64,000 nucleotides of DNA, from positions 1 through 64,000 of the forward strand of contig NZ_AP022565.1 of assembly GCF_010727325.1 (NCBI RefSeq), in the 5' to 3' direction. The notes below the pieces were generated by a model. The model made no database searches, was not told where the DNA came from, and saw nothing but the letters and a program-made list of their open reading frames with translations. The stretch comes from Mycolicibacterium alvei. Lineage in GTDB: Bacteria; Actinomycetota; Actinomycetes; Mycobacteriales; Mycobacteriaceae. The translations under genes and the position numbers were made by a program. Below are positions 44,104-52,901 of this stretch, one piece after another (the first letter of the stretch is position 1; each line of letters starts with the position of its first letter).

Positions 44104-45759
44104 ATGACAGGGGTGAGCCTGAGAGCAGTCCGTACACCGGGGGCAGGGTCGAACGGGTCGCGCCCGCCCGGACAGCGCGCTGCGGCGCGACGCGTCAAAC
44201 ATCGGGGCGTCTTCGACGGCTACGACCGGCTGGGCCGCTACTCCGAGGCCTTCGACGAGATGTTCGACGGCTCTGGCAACGTCCGCGGACCGTACAAGGG
44301 GATCTTCGCCGAGCTTGCTCCGTCGGACGCCTCCGAGTTGCGGTCGCGGTCTGACGCACTGGACCGGGCGTTCATCGATCAGGGCATCACGTTCTCGCTG
44401 TCCGGCCAGGAGCGGCCGTTCCCGCTCGACCTGGTGCCGCGGGTGATCTCGGCGGCCGAATGGTCCCGGCTGGAACGCGGCATCATCCAGCGGGTCAAGG
44501 CGCTGGAGATGTATCTCGACGACATCTACGGCGAGCAGGAAATCCTGCGTGACGGGGTGATCCCGCGTCGGCTGGTCACCTCGTGCGAGCACTTCCACCG
44601 TGAAGCCGCGGGCATCGTCCCGCCGAACGGGGTGCGTATCCACGTCGCGGGCATCGATCTGATCCGTGACGAAAAGGGTGTCTTCCGGGTGCTCGAGGAC
44701 AATCTGCGGTCGCCGTCGGGGGTGTCCTATGTGATGGAGAACCGGCGCACCATGGCGCGCGTCTTCCCCAATCTGTTCGCCACCCACCGGGTGCGTGCGG
44801 TCGGTGACTACTCGTCGCACCTGCTGCGGGCGCTGCGCAACGCCGCACCCACCAACGTCGCCGACCCCACCGTCGTGGTGCTCACGCCCGGCGTCTACAA
44901 CTCGGCCTACTTCGAGCACTCGCTGCTGGCCCGGCAGATGGGGGTCGAGTTGGTCGAGGGCCGCGATCTGTTCTGCCGCGACAACGCCGTCTACATGCGC
45001 ACCACCGAGGGAGAGCGGCAGGTCGACGTCATCTACCGCCGCATCGACGATGCGTTCCTGGATCCCATGCAGTTCCGGCCCGACTCGGTGCTCGGGGTGG
45101 CCGGCCTGCTCAACGCGGCCCGGGCCGGCAACGTCGTGATCTCCAGTGCGGTGGGCAACGGGGTCGGCGATGACAAGCTCGTCTACACCTACGTCCCGAC
45201 GATCATCGAGTACTACCTCGGTGAGAAGCCGGTGCTCGCCAACGTCGACACCTACCGCTGCTGGCTGGACGTCGAACGCGAAGAGGTGCTCGACCGGATC
45301 GATGAACTGGTCATCAAGCCGGTGGAAGGTTCGGGTGGGTACGGGATCGTGTTCGGCCCGGACGCCTCTGCCAAGGAGCTCACCGCGGTTGCCAGGAAGA
45401 TCCGCAACGACCCGCGCGGCTGGATCGCACAGCCGGTGATGCAGTTGTCCACGGTGCCCACCCAGATCGACGACAAGCTGGCGCCCCGGCATGTGGACCT
45501 GCGCCCGTTCGCGGTCAACGACGGCAACGATGTCTGGGTGCTGCCCGGCGGGCTGACTCGGGTCGCGCTGCCGGACGGGTCTCTGGTGGTCAATTCCAGC
45601 CAGGGCGGTGGGTCGAAGGACACCTGGGTGTTGGCGTCGCGGACCTCGGCGGCAGATCGCGAGCTTGCCGCCGCCGAGGTGGTGCGGTCCCTGCCGAAAG
45701 CCGCCAACGGGGCCAAAAGCGATGGCGCGCCTGACGGTTCGTCGTCGCAACAACAGTAG
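44104..45759 (+). CDS. Circularly permuted ATP-grasp protein (Rv2411c-like)
   Basis: 551 residues. After a basic N-terminus comes FDGYDRLGRYSEAFDEMFDG...VRGPYKGIF, then the permuted ATP-grasp core: VLEDNLRSPSGVSYVMENRR, VVLTPGVYNSAYFEHSLLA, DVIYRRIDDAFLDP, DELVIKPVEGSGGYGIVFG and RHVDLRPFAVN. The family is predicted to form amide bonds on an unknown peptide-like substrate. It is followed 18 bp later by an alpha-E protein and then a transglutaminase, a trio conserved across many bacteria. Confidence 0.9.
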   Translation: MTGVSLRAVRTPGAGSNGSRPPGQRAAARRVKHRGVFDGYDRLGRYSEAFDEMFDGSGNVRGPYKGIFAELAPSDASELRSRSDALDRAFIDQGITFSLSGQERPFPLDLVPRVISAAEWSRLERGIIQRVKALEMYLDDIYGEQEILRDGVIPRRLVTSCEHFHREAAGIVPPNGVRIHVAGIDLIRDEKGVFRVLEDNLRSPSGVSYVMENRRTMARVFPNLFATHRVRAVGDYSSHLLRALRNAAPTNVADPTVVVLTPGVYNSAYFEHSLLARQMGVELVEGRDLFCRDNAVYMRTTEGERQVDVIYRRIDDAFLDPMQFRPDSVLGVAGLLNAARAGNVVISSAVGNGVGDDKLVYTYVPTIIEYYLGEKPVLANVDTYRCWLDVEREEVLDRIDELVIKPVEGSGGYGIVFGPDASAKELTAVARKIRNDPRGWIAQPVMQLSTVPTQIDDKLAPRHVDLRPFAVNDGNDVWVLPGGLTRVALPDGSLVVNSSQGGGSKDTWVLASRTSAADRELAAAEVVRSLPKAANGAKSDGAPDGSSSQQQ

Positions 45760-45777
45760 TAACAGGGGGTGGATTAG

Positions 45778-46752
45778 ATGCTGGCACGCAATGCCGAGTC
45801 GTTGTACTGGATCGGACGTTACGTGGAACGGGCCGACGACACCGCACGCATCCTCGACGTCACGGTGCACCAACTGTTGGAGGACTCCAGTGTCGACCCC
45901 GACGTCGCCTCACGGACCTTGCTGCGGGTGCTCGGAATCGAACCACCGACGCAGCGCCTGGACGTGTGGTCGTTGACCGACATCGTGGCATTCAGTCGCG
46001 ACAGTGGCGGAAACTCGATCGTCGACTCGATCTCGGCCGCACGCGAGAACGCCCGCGGTGCACGCGAAGTCACGTCGACCGAGATCTGGGAGTGCCTCAA
46101 CACGACCTACAACGCGCTCGCCGAGCGGGAACGCGCGGCCAGACGTCTGGGGCCCCACGAGTTTCTGTCGTATGTGGAGGGGCGCGCGGCGATGTTCGCC
46201 GGGCTGGCCGATTCGACGTTGAGCCGCGACGACGGCTACCGGTTCATGGTGCTGGGCCGCGCGATCGAGCGCGTCGACATGACGGTGCGGCTACTGCTGT
46301 CGCGGGTGGGGGACAGCGGGTCGTCGCCGGCCTGGGTCACGTTGCTGCGCTCGGCCGGTGCTCACGACACGTACCTGCGTACCTACCGCGGCGTGCTCGA
46401 CGCCGGCCGGGTGGTCGAGTTCATGTTGCTGGACCGGCTGTTCCCGCGCTCGGTCTTCTATTCACTGCGGTTGGCCGAACACAGTCTCGACGAGCTGCTC
46501 AACCGGCCGCACAGCCGACTGGGGGCCACCGCCGAAGCTCAGCGGCTGTTGGGCCGGGCGCGCAGTGAGCTCGAGTTCCTGCAGCCGGGCGCGGTGCTCG
46601 AATCCCTGGATGCCCGGCTGGCCGGGTTGCAGGAGACCTGCCACGATGTCGGAGAAGCATTGGCGCTGAGGTACTTCCATTCCGCACCGTGGGTGGCCTG
46701 GACCGACGCCGGGCACGGGGATGTGGTTGTGATCGAGGAAGGCGAGGTCTAG
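45778..46752 (+). CDS. Alpha-E domain protein (Rv2410c-like)
   Basis: 324 residues, all-helical: MLARNAESLYWIGRYVERADDTARILDVTVHQLLED is the diagnostic start; LGRAIERVDMTVRLLLSRV and RSVFYSLRLAEHSLDELL follow. No catalytic motif. It always accompanies the circularly permuted ATP-grasp and transglutaminase, suggesting a scaffold or binding role. Confidence 0.9.
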   Translation: MLARNAESLYWIGRYVERADDTARILDVTVHQLLEDSSVDPDVASRTLLRVLGIEPPTQRLDVWSLTDIVAFSRDSGGNSIVDSISAARENARGAREVTSTEIWECLNTTYNALAERERAARRLGPHEFLSYVEGRAAMFAGLADSTLSRDDGYRFMVLGRAIERVDMTVRLLLSRVGDSGSSPAWVTLLRSAGAHDTYLRTYRGVLDAGRVVEFMLLDRLFPRSVFYSLRLAEHSLDELLNRPHSRLGATAEAQRLLGRARSELEFLQPGAVLESLDARLAGLQETCHDVGEALALRYFHSAPWVAWTDAGHGDVVVIEEGEV

Positions 46753-46781
46753 TCGATGAGCGCTTGCGCGAAGAGGAGACC

Positions 46782-47624
46782 ATGATGTGGCGGCTACGGG
46801 TGGTGCACTCGACGGGGTATGCCTACAAGTCAGCGGTGACGGCGTCCTTCAACGAGGCCCGATTGACCCCGCGGTCGGATTCGCGCCAGAACGTCATCCT
46901 GAACCGGGTCGAGACGGTCCCGGCGACCAGGTCCTACCGATATGTCGACTACTGGGGTACGGCGGTGACGGCCTTCGACCTGCACGCTCCGCACACCGAG
47001 CTGGAGGTCACGGGGTCCTCGGTGGTCGAGACCGACGTCGCGGAGAAACCCGAGGAGCTCGCCGGGTGGGATGATCTGGACACCGAGGCCGTCATCGACC
47101 GGTTCGACGAGGTGCTCAGTCCGACGCGCTTCACCCCGCACAGCAAGCGGATCGCGCGCGTGGGGCAGCGGATCGTCAAAGATCACGACCCGTTCGAGGC
47201 GGTCGGGGCGGTGGCGCAGTGGGTGCGCAGTGAACTCGACTACGTGCCTGGTACCACCGGGGTGCACTCGTCGGGTCTGGATGCTTTGCGCGAGGGCAAG
47301 GGCGTGTGTCAGGACTTCGCCCACCTATCGTTGATCATGTTGCGGTCCATGGGGATTCCGGCGCGGTACGTGTCGGGCTATCTGCATCCTTCGAGTGAGG
47401 CGGAGGTGGGGGACACCATCGACGGCCAGAGTCACGCCTGGATCCAGGCGTGGACCGGAGGCTGGTGGCACTACGACCCGACCAACGATTCCGAGGTCAA
47501 TGAACAGTACGTCAGCGTCGGCGTGGGCCGGGACTACTCGGATGTGGCCCCGCTCAAGGGAATCTATTCGGGCGAGGGTTCGACCGATCTCGATGTGGTC
47601 GTGGAGGTCACTCGGCTGGCTTGA
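46782..47624 (+). CDS. Transglutaminase-like cysteine protease family protein (Rv2409c-like)
   Basis: 280 residues. N-terminal beta domain ([29 protein letters not shown]), then the catalytic triad: Cys in [30 protein letters not shown], His in [10 protein letters not shown], and Asp in [12 protein letters not shown] after AAGAGGAGA. Third member of the trio; probably cleaves or links peptides made by the ATP-grasp. The 3' end overlaps the convergent RNase Z-like gene by 17 bp. Confidence 0.92.
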   Translation: MMWRLRVVHSTGYAYKSAVTASFNEARLTPRSDSRQNVILNRVETVPATRSYRYVDYWGTAVTAFDLHAPHTELEVTGSSVVETDVAEKPEELAGWDDLDTEAVIDRFDEVLSPTRFTPHSKRIARVGQRIVKDHDPFEAVGAVAQWVRSELDYVPGTTGVHSSGLDALREGKGVCQDFAHLSLIMLRSMGIPARYVSGYLHPSSEAEVGDTIDGQSHAWIQAWTGGWWHYDPTNDSEVNEQYVSVGVGRDYSDVAPLKGIYSGEGSTDLDVVVEVTRLA

Positions 47625-48492
47625 CCGGACCCGTATCGCGCGGTCCGGTACAGACTCCCGGGTGAACCTGTACCCGGTGCAGATCGCCGCCGAGTTCGAT
47701 CTGGCGGTCGAATTCAGTGGCCGCCAATGCCCGCCACTGGTCCTCGGTTCCCGGAGCGATGGCCGGTACGTAATGGGTGAGGACCAGGATCCCCACGCCG
47801 GCCCGGGTGGCGGTGGCGGCCGCTTCCTCCACCGACGAGTGGTAGTCGCAGATGTCGCGGATCCGTTGCATCGGAAGCTTTTCGATCAGATCTTTGCGAA
47901 TCACCGTGTGTACCAGGGCACCTGCACCAGCGGCCAAGGTGTCGAGGCTCTCGCACGGCACGGTGTCGCCGGCCAGCACCACCGACGCCCCGGCGTGTTC
48001 GACCCGGAACCCGATGGTCGGTGTCACCGGCCGGTGATCGGTGGGCGCGCACTGGATGTGCACCCCGTCGTGATCCCACACCGCTCCGTCGGTGTATTCG
48101 TGTACCTCCACCGGTGGCGGACCGGTGAGATCGGCATGATGGGCGATGCGGTAACCGACGTCGAAACCGAACGCCTTCAACGTCGCCGCCACGACCTCGG
48201 CAGTCCCCGGCGGGCCGATGATCGGCAGTGGTGGAGCGTCCGGAGTGAACGTGCTGACCCAGCGGGTGATGATCACATCGCCCAGGTCGGCGATGTGGTC
48301 GCTGTGCAGGTGGGTCAGGAGCAGCGCGCTGAGCTGGTTGGCGCCCAATCCGATTGCCGCCAGACGCTGTAGGACGCCGCGTCCGCAATCGATCAGGAAA
48401 ATCTGATCGCCCGCGCGCGCCAAGGTGGACGGTCCGGCGCGCTCCGGATCAGGAATCGGGCTACCGGTGCCGAGCAGCGTGACCTCGATCAT
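47608..48492 (-). CDS. Metallo-beta-lactamase fold protein, RNase Z-like (Rv2407-like)
   Basis: 294 residues. [17 protein letters not shown] at the N-terminus, then the metal-binding [21 protein letters not shown] (HxHxDH), [17 protein letters not shown] with the bridging Asp, and VLTHYVPA near the end. It fits the tRNase Z/arylsulfatase-type subfamily. Whether it processes tRNA 3' ends is not certain from sequence. Confidence 0.85.
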   Translation of the reverse strand: MIEVTLLGTGSPIPDPERAGPSTLARAGDQIFLIDCGRGVLQRLAAIGLGANQLSALLLTHLHSDHIADLGDVIITRWVSTFTPDAPPLPIIGPPGTAEVVAATLKAFGFDVGYRIAHHADLTGPPPVEVHEYTDGAVWDHDGVHIQCAPTDHRPVTPTIGFRVEHAGASVVLAGDTVPCESLDTLAAGAGALVHTVIRKDLIEKLPMQRIRDICDYHSSVEEAAATATRAGVGILVLTHYVPAIAPGTEDQWRALAATEFDRQIELGGDLHRVQVHPGVCTGPRDTGPVKPAE

Positions 48493-48596
48493 GGCCCCAT
48501 TCCTACCCTGTTACGTCTCGATCGGGCGTGGGTTCTTTCTTACTGGCGGTAGGCGACCTAGCCTGGTGTGAGGTGGATCACGATCGGAGGCTGTCG

Positions 48597-49028
48597 ATGC
48601 GAATCGCGGACGTGCTGAAAACCAAGGGCACGGCGGTGGTGACGATTTCACCGGAGACCACGGTAACGGAGTTGTTGGCCGGGCTGACCGAGCTGAACAT
48701 CGGTGCCATGGTGGTTATCGGGCCGGGTGGTCTGGCCGGCATCGTCTCGGAGCGAGATGTGGTGCGCAAGCTGCATGAGCGGGGCAGCAGCCTGTTGTCG
48801 CAGCCGGTGTCGGAGATCATGACCACGGTGGTGGCGACCTGCACTCCGCGCGACACCGTCGATCACCTCAGTGCGCTGATGACCGAGAACCGGGTGCGCC
48901 ACATCCCGGTGCTCGACGGTGGCCGGCTGGCCGGCATCGTCAGCATCGGCGACGTCGTCAAGACCCGGATGGAAGAACTCGAGGCCGAGCAGGAACAGCT
49001 GCAGGCCTACATCACCCAGAGCCGTTGA
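48597..49028 (+). CDS. CBS-domain pair protein (Rv2406c-like)
   Basis: 143 residues, two CBS motifs: TISPETTVTELLAGLTELNIGAMVVIGPGGLAGIVSERDVVRKL and CTPRDTVDHLSALMTENRVRHIPVLDGGRLAGIVSIGDVVKTR. Such small proteins sense adenine nucleotides. The ATG follows CGGAGG. A charged C-terminal helix follows. The target is unknown. Confidence 0.92.
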   Translation: MRIADVLKTKGTAVVTISPETTVTELLAGLTELNIGAMVVIGPGGLAGIVSERDVVRKLHERGSSLLSQPVSEIMTTVVATCTPRDTVDHLSALMTENRVRHIPVLDGGRLAGIVSIGDVVKTRMEELEAEQEQLQAYITQSR

Positions 49029-49063
49029 TACACCGGCATTCGTAGTTGTGCGATGGTGGTCGG

Positions 49064-49672
49064 GTGGCCGCCGTCGATGTCCGTCCGCCGTGCAAAAGTG
49101 ACGTGAAGCCGCTCGCCGCGGTCCTGGGCCGGGCCTTCTACGACGACCCGGTGATGTCGTGGATGTTGCCGGACGACCCGCATCGGCGACGGGCGCTGGC
49201 CCGGATGTTCGCCACCATGACCCGTCGTCATTTCCTGGCCGGAGGCGGCAGTGAGGTGGCGGTGCGGGCAGGCGTCATCGGCGCGGCGGCACTGTGGGAT
49301 CCACCGGGGTGCTGGCGGCACACCCCCTTGCAGGAGCTGCTGATGATGCCCGGCTTCGCCCGGGCCTTCGGGCGCCGGGCGGGCCGGGGCCAGCAGGTCG
49401 CCGGGTTGATGAAGAAGCATCATCCCGAGGAGCCGCATTGGTACCTCGCGGTGATCGGGAGCGACCCCACGGTTCGCGGCGGCGGTTTCGGGCACGTCCT
49501 GATGCGATCGCGTCTTGATCGCGTCGACGCCGAACATGCACCGGCCTACCTGGAGTCGAGCAACCCCGACAACGTCCCGTATTACCTGCGTTTCGGGTTC
49601 GAGGTCACCGGGGAGATCGCCCTTCCCGACGGCGGTCCGGTCATGACCGCGATGTGGCGCCGCCCGCGCTGA
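49064..49672 (+). CDS. GNAT-family N-acetyltransferase
   Basis: 202 residues. The acetyl-CoA site appears as YLAVIGSDPTVRGGGFGHVLM (R-x2-G-x-G/A pattern), followed by AYLESSNPDNVPYYLRFGFEVTGEIAL. GTG start at 49064. The substrate cannot be told. It ends 7 bp from the convergent PemK-like gene. Confidence 0.85.
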   Translation: MAAVDVRPPCKSDVKPLAAVLGRAFYDDPVMSWMLPDDPHRRRALARMFATMTRRHFLAGGGSEVAVRAGVIGAAALWDPPGCWRHTPLQELLMMPGFARAFGRRAGRGQQVAGLMKKHHPEEPHWYLAVIGSDPTVRGGGFGHVLMRSRLDRVDAEHAPAYLESSNPDNVPYYLRFGFEVTGEIALPDGGPVMTAMWRRPR

Positions 49673-49678
49673 CGCCGG

Positions 49679-50326
49679 TCAGCTCCAGGAGTACTGAGCG
49701 CGCAGCCGGACCGCGACCGCTTCGAACCGGCTGCGGTCCAGGATCGCGCCTTCGCGGCGAATGCCTTCCTCTGGCACGTCCAGCACCCGGTCCAACCGGA
49801 CCCAGCTCGGCCTGCCGTCGTAGTCCCACGTACCGGTCCCGATGCCGATCCAGTCCGGTTCGTCTCGGTGGTAGTCCTGGCTGGACAGCATGAGCCCCAG
49901 CAGGGTGCGTTGATCGCGACCCACCACCAGGACGGGGCGGTCCTTGCCCTGGGTTGGATCGTCCTCGTAGACCACCCAGGTCCAGACGATCTCGCCGGGA
50001 TCGGCCCGCCCGTCCAGATCGGGGGCGTACACCACTTTGCGGGCGCGGTGTGCGGTGGGAACACTGTTCTTCGATACCGGACGACCGGCGGTGATCGCCT
50101 GCGGTGGCGGGGCGGTCGCACCCGCGAGCACCCCCAGGCCCAGCCTTATGCCCTGCTGAAGGCCTTGCTGGATACCCTGCTGCACTGTCCGCGGCACGTT
50201 GTCGGTGGTCTGAAGCTGGCGGACGAACTTCGGGGCCTCGTTGAACACCAGGTGCCCGGCGCCGTCCCTGACGTCCTTGAGAACCTGTTGGAACGCCTTC
50301 CACTGCGACGCCATGGTGTCGAGCAT
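49679..50326 (-). CDS. PemK/MazF-fold protein (Rv2405-like)
   Basis: About 215 residues. The C-terminal half has the PemK/MazF toxin fold: [40 protein letters not shown], with DRPVLVV as the core strand. An N-terminal helical region of about 100 residues ([21 protein letters not shown]) precedes it. No antitoxin gene is adjacent, so a classical toxin-antitoxin module is not supported. It is divergent from lepA; start taken at 50326, with 50314 possible. Confidence 0.78.
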   Translation of the reverse strand: MLDTMASQWKAFQQVLKDVRDGAGHLVFNEAPKFVRQLQTTDNVPRTVQQGIQQGLQQGIRLGLGVLAGATAPPPQAITAGRPVSKNSVPTAHRARKVVYAPDLDGRADPGEIVWTWVVYEDDPTQGKDRPVLVVGRDQRTLLGLMLSSQDYHRDEPDWIGIGTGTWDYDGRPSWVRLDRVLDVPEEGIRREGAILDRSRFEAVAVRLRAQYSWS

Positions 50327-50393
50327 ATGCGAGCGGACCCCCGGCGATTGTGTCGCAAGGGTGCTTGCTCGATACCCTGGAGACGCACAACAC

Positions 50394-52268
50394 GTGCTGG
50401 ACACCCACGCTCACCAGGAGATTCCCATCAGCAGCTTCGCCGACAAGACGTTCACTGCGCCGGCGCAGATCAGGAACTTCTGCATCATCGCCCACATCGA
50501 CCACGGCAAATCGACGCTGGCGGACCGGATGCTGCAGCTCACCGGCGTCGTCGATGACCGGTCGATGCGTGCGCAGTACCTGGACCGGATGGACATCGAG
50601 CGGGAGCGCGGCATCACAATCAAGGCGCAGAACGTGCGGCTGCCTTGGAAAGTCGGCGATGAAGAGTTCGTTCTGCACCTGATCGACACCCCCGGCCACG
50701 TCGACTTCACCTACGAGGTGTCCCGCGCCTTGGAGGCGTGTGAGGGTGCGGTGCTGCTGGTCGACGCCGCCCAGGGCATCGAGGCGCAGACGCTGGCGAA
50801 CCTGTACCTGGCACTCGACCGGGATCTCACGGTCATCCCGGTGCTCAACAAGATCGACCTGCCGGCCGCAGACCCGGAGCGTTATGCCGGCGAGCTTGCC
50901 CACATCATCGGTTGTGAGCCGTCGGATGTGCTGCGGGTGTCCGGTAAGACCGGTGTCGGCGTGGCCGAGTTGCTCGACGAGGTGGTCCGGCAGGTGCCGG
51001 CGCCGACCGGCGATGCCGACGCTCCCGCGCGGGCGATGATCTTCGACTCGGTCTACGACATCTACCGCGGCGTGGTCACCTACGTGCGCGTCGTCGACGG
51101 CAAGATCACCCCGCGCGAGAAGATCGCGATGATGTCCACCGGCGCCACCCACGAACTGCTCGAGGTCGGCATCGTCTCGCCCGACCCGAAGCCCAGCGAC
51201 GGTCTCGGAGTTGGCGAAGTGGGCTATCTCATCACGGGTGTGAAGGACGTCCGGCAGTCCAAGGTCGGCGACACCGTGACGACGGCGCGCAAGGGTGCCA
51301 CCGAGGCCCTGACCGGCTACCGGGAGCCCCGGCCGATGGTCTATTCCGGGCTCTACCCGGTGGACGGCTCCGACTATCCGGTGCTGCGCGAGGCGCTGGA
51401 CAAGCTGCAGCTCAACGACGCCGCGCTGACCTACGAGCCGGAAACCTCGGTGGCGCTGGGCTTCGGGTTCCGCTGCGGCTTCCTCGGGTTGCTGCACATG
51501 GAGATCACCCGCGAGCGCCTGGAGCGCGAGTTCAACCTCGACCTGATCTCCACCGCGCCCAACGTGGTCTATCGCGTTATCAGAGACGACGGCTCAGAAA
51601 GCGTCGTGACCAACCCGTCGGACTGGCCCGAGGGCAAGGTTCGGGAGGTCCACGAGCCGGTGGTCAAGACCACGGTGATCGCTCCCAGCGAGTTCATCGG
51701 CACGATCATGGAGCTGTGCCAGTCGCGACGCGGCGAACTCGGCGGCATGGACTACCTGTCGCCCGAGCGCGTCGAGTTGCGCTACACCATGCCGCTGGGC
51801 GAGATCATCTTCGACTTCTTCGATTCGCTGAAGTCCCGGACCCGCGGCTACGCCAGCCTCGACTACGAGGAGGCCGGTGAGCAGCAGGCCGATCTGGTCA
51901 AGGTCGACATCCTGCTGCAGGGCGAGGCAGTCGACGCCTTCAGCGCCATCGTGCACAAGGATTCGGCCGCGGCCTACGGCAACAAGATGACCACCAAGCT
52001 CAAGGAGCTCATCCCTCGTCAGCAGTTCGAGGTTCCGGTCCAGGCCGCGATCGGTGCGAAAATCATTGCCCGCGAGAACATCCGGGCGATCCGTAAAGAC
52101 GTGCTGTCCAAGTGCTACGGCGGTGACATCACCCGTAAGCGCAAGCTGCTGGAGAAGCAGAAAGAGGGCAAGAAGCGCATGAAGACCATCGGTCGCGTGG
52201 AGGTTCCCCAGGAGGCGTTCGTGGCGGCCCTGTCCACCGACGCCGCCTCGGACAAGCCCAAGAAGTAG
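50394..52268 (+). CDS. lepA: Elongation factor 4 (LepA)
   Basis: Ribosomal back-translocase GTPase, 624 residues. [16 protein letters not shown] is G1, [14 protein letters not shown] is switch [15 protein letters not shown] is G3 and [12 protein letters not shown] is G4. The C-terminal LepA domain is present ([50 protein letters not shown]). The GTG at 50394 ([19 protein letters not shown]) is the first sensible start; the longer frame is antisense to the PemK-like gene. Confidence 0.97.
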   Translation: MLDTHAHQEIPISSFADKTFTAPAQIRNFCIIAHIDHGKSTLADRMLQLTGVVDDRSMRAQYLDRMDIERERGITIKAQNVRLPWKVGDEEFVLHLIDTPGHVDFTYEVSRALEACEGAVLLVDAAQGIEAQTLANLYLALDRDLTVIPVLNKIDLPAADPERYAGELAHIIGCEPSDVLRVSGKTGVGVAELLDEVVRQVPAPTGDADAPARAMIFDSVYDIYRGVVTYVRVVDGKITPREKIAMMSTGATHELLEVGIVSPDPKPSDGLGVGEVGYLITGVKDVRQSKVGDTVTTARKGATEALTGYREPRPMVYSGLYPVDGSDYPVLREALDKLQLNDAALTYEPETSVALGFGFRCGFLGLLHMEITRERLEREFNLDLISTAPNVVYRVIRDDGSESVVTNPSDWPEGKVREVHEPVVKTTVIAPSEFIGTIMELCQSRRGELGGMDYLSPERVELRYTMPLGEIIFDFFDSLKSRTRGYASLDYEEAGEQQADLVKVDILLQGEAVDAFSAIVHKDSAAAYGNKMTTKLKELIPRQQFEVPVQAAIGAKIIARENIRAIRKDVLSKCYGGDITRKRKLLEKQKEGKKRMKTIGRVEVPQEAFVAALSTDAASDKPKK

Positions 52269-52296
52269 CCCGAGAGGTAGCCGGGCCCGGCATGGG

Positions 52297-52866
52297 GTGG
52301 CGCAGGTGAGCGAGAAGGACCGCCGCCGGTGGGACGCGGCCTATACCGACGGGGAGTCGGAGTCGGATGCGGTGCCGGCCCTGCCGCAGGTGTTCGGTGA
52401 TCAGGCCGGCCGGTTTCCCGTGACCGGATCGGCCCTCGACATCGCGTGCGGCACAGGCAAAGGTTCGGTGTGGCTGGCTCGGCGCGGGCTGGCCGTCTGG
52501 GGCCTCGATGTGTCCGCCGTGGCGATCGACGAGGCGAGACAGGCCGCCGCACGCCACGGGGTGGCAGAGCGCTGCCGTTTCGATGTCGCCGATCTGGACG
52601 AGGGTTTGCCGGCCGGACCGCCGGTCGACGTGGTGCTGTGCCATCGCTTCCGTGACCCGGGGCTCTATCCGTCCCTGGCCGCCCGACTACGACCGGGCGG
52701 TCTGCTGGCCATCTGCGTGCTCAGTGAGGTCGGCGCGGAGCCGGGCCGATTCCGGGCCGGTCCGGGTGAACTCGCGGCGGCCTTTGCCGGTCTGGAGACC
52801 CTCGGCGCGGCCGAGGGTGACGGCCAGGCCTGGCTGGTGGCCCGGGCAGCCGCTACTGCGCGTTGA
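52297..52866 (+). CDS. SAM-dependent methyltransferase
   Basis: 189 residues. SAM-binding motif I is ALDIACGTGKGSVWLARRG; WGLDVSAVAIDEARQAAARHG and CRFDVADLDEGLP follow, then PGGLLAICVLSEVG. TehB/class I type. It starts 28 bp after lepA, probably co-transcribed. The substrate is unknown. Confidence 0.87.
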   Translation: MAQVSEKDRRRWDAAYTDGESESDAVPALPQVFGDQAGRFPVTGSALDIACGTGKGSVWLARRGLAVWGLDVSAVAIDEARQAAARHGVAERCRFDVADLDEGLPAGPPVDVVLCHRFRDPGLYPSLAARLRPGGLLAICVLSEVGAEPGRFRAGPGELAAAFAGLETLGAAEGDGQAWLVARAAATAR

Positions 52867-52901
52867 CGGGTACCGCCGGGTCCGATAGCCGGGGCCGGCG
52901 G

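Noticed and set aside
43945..45873. 642-codon open frame on the minus strand
   Set aside because: Antisense to the ATP-grasp gene, His/Arg/Gln-rich composition typical of shadows.
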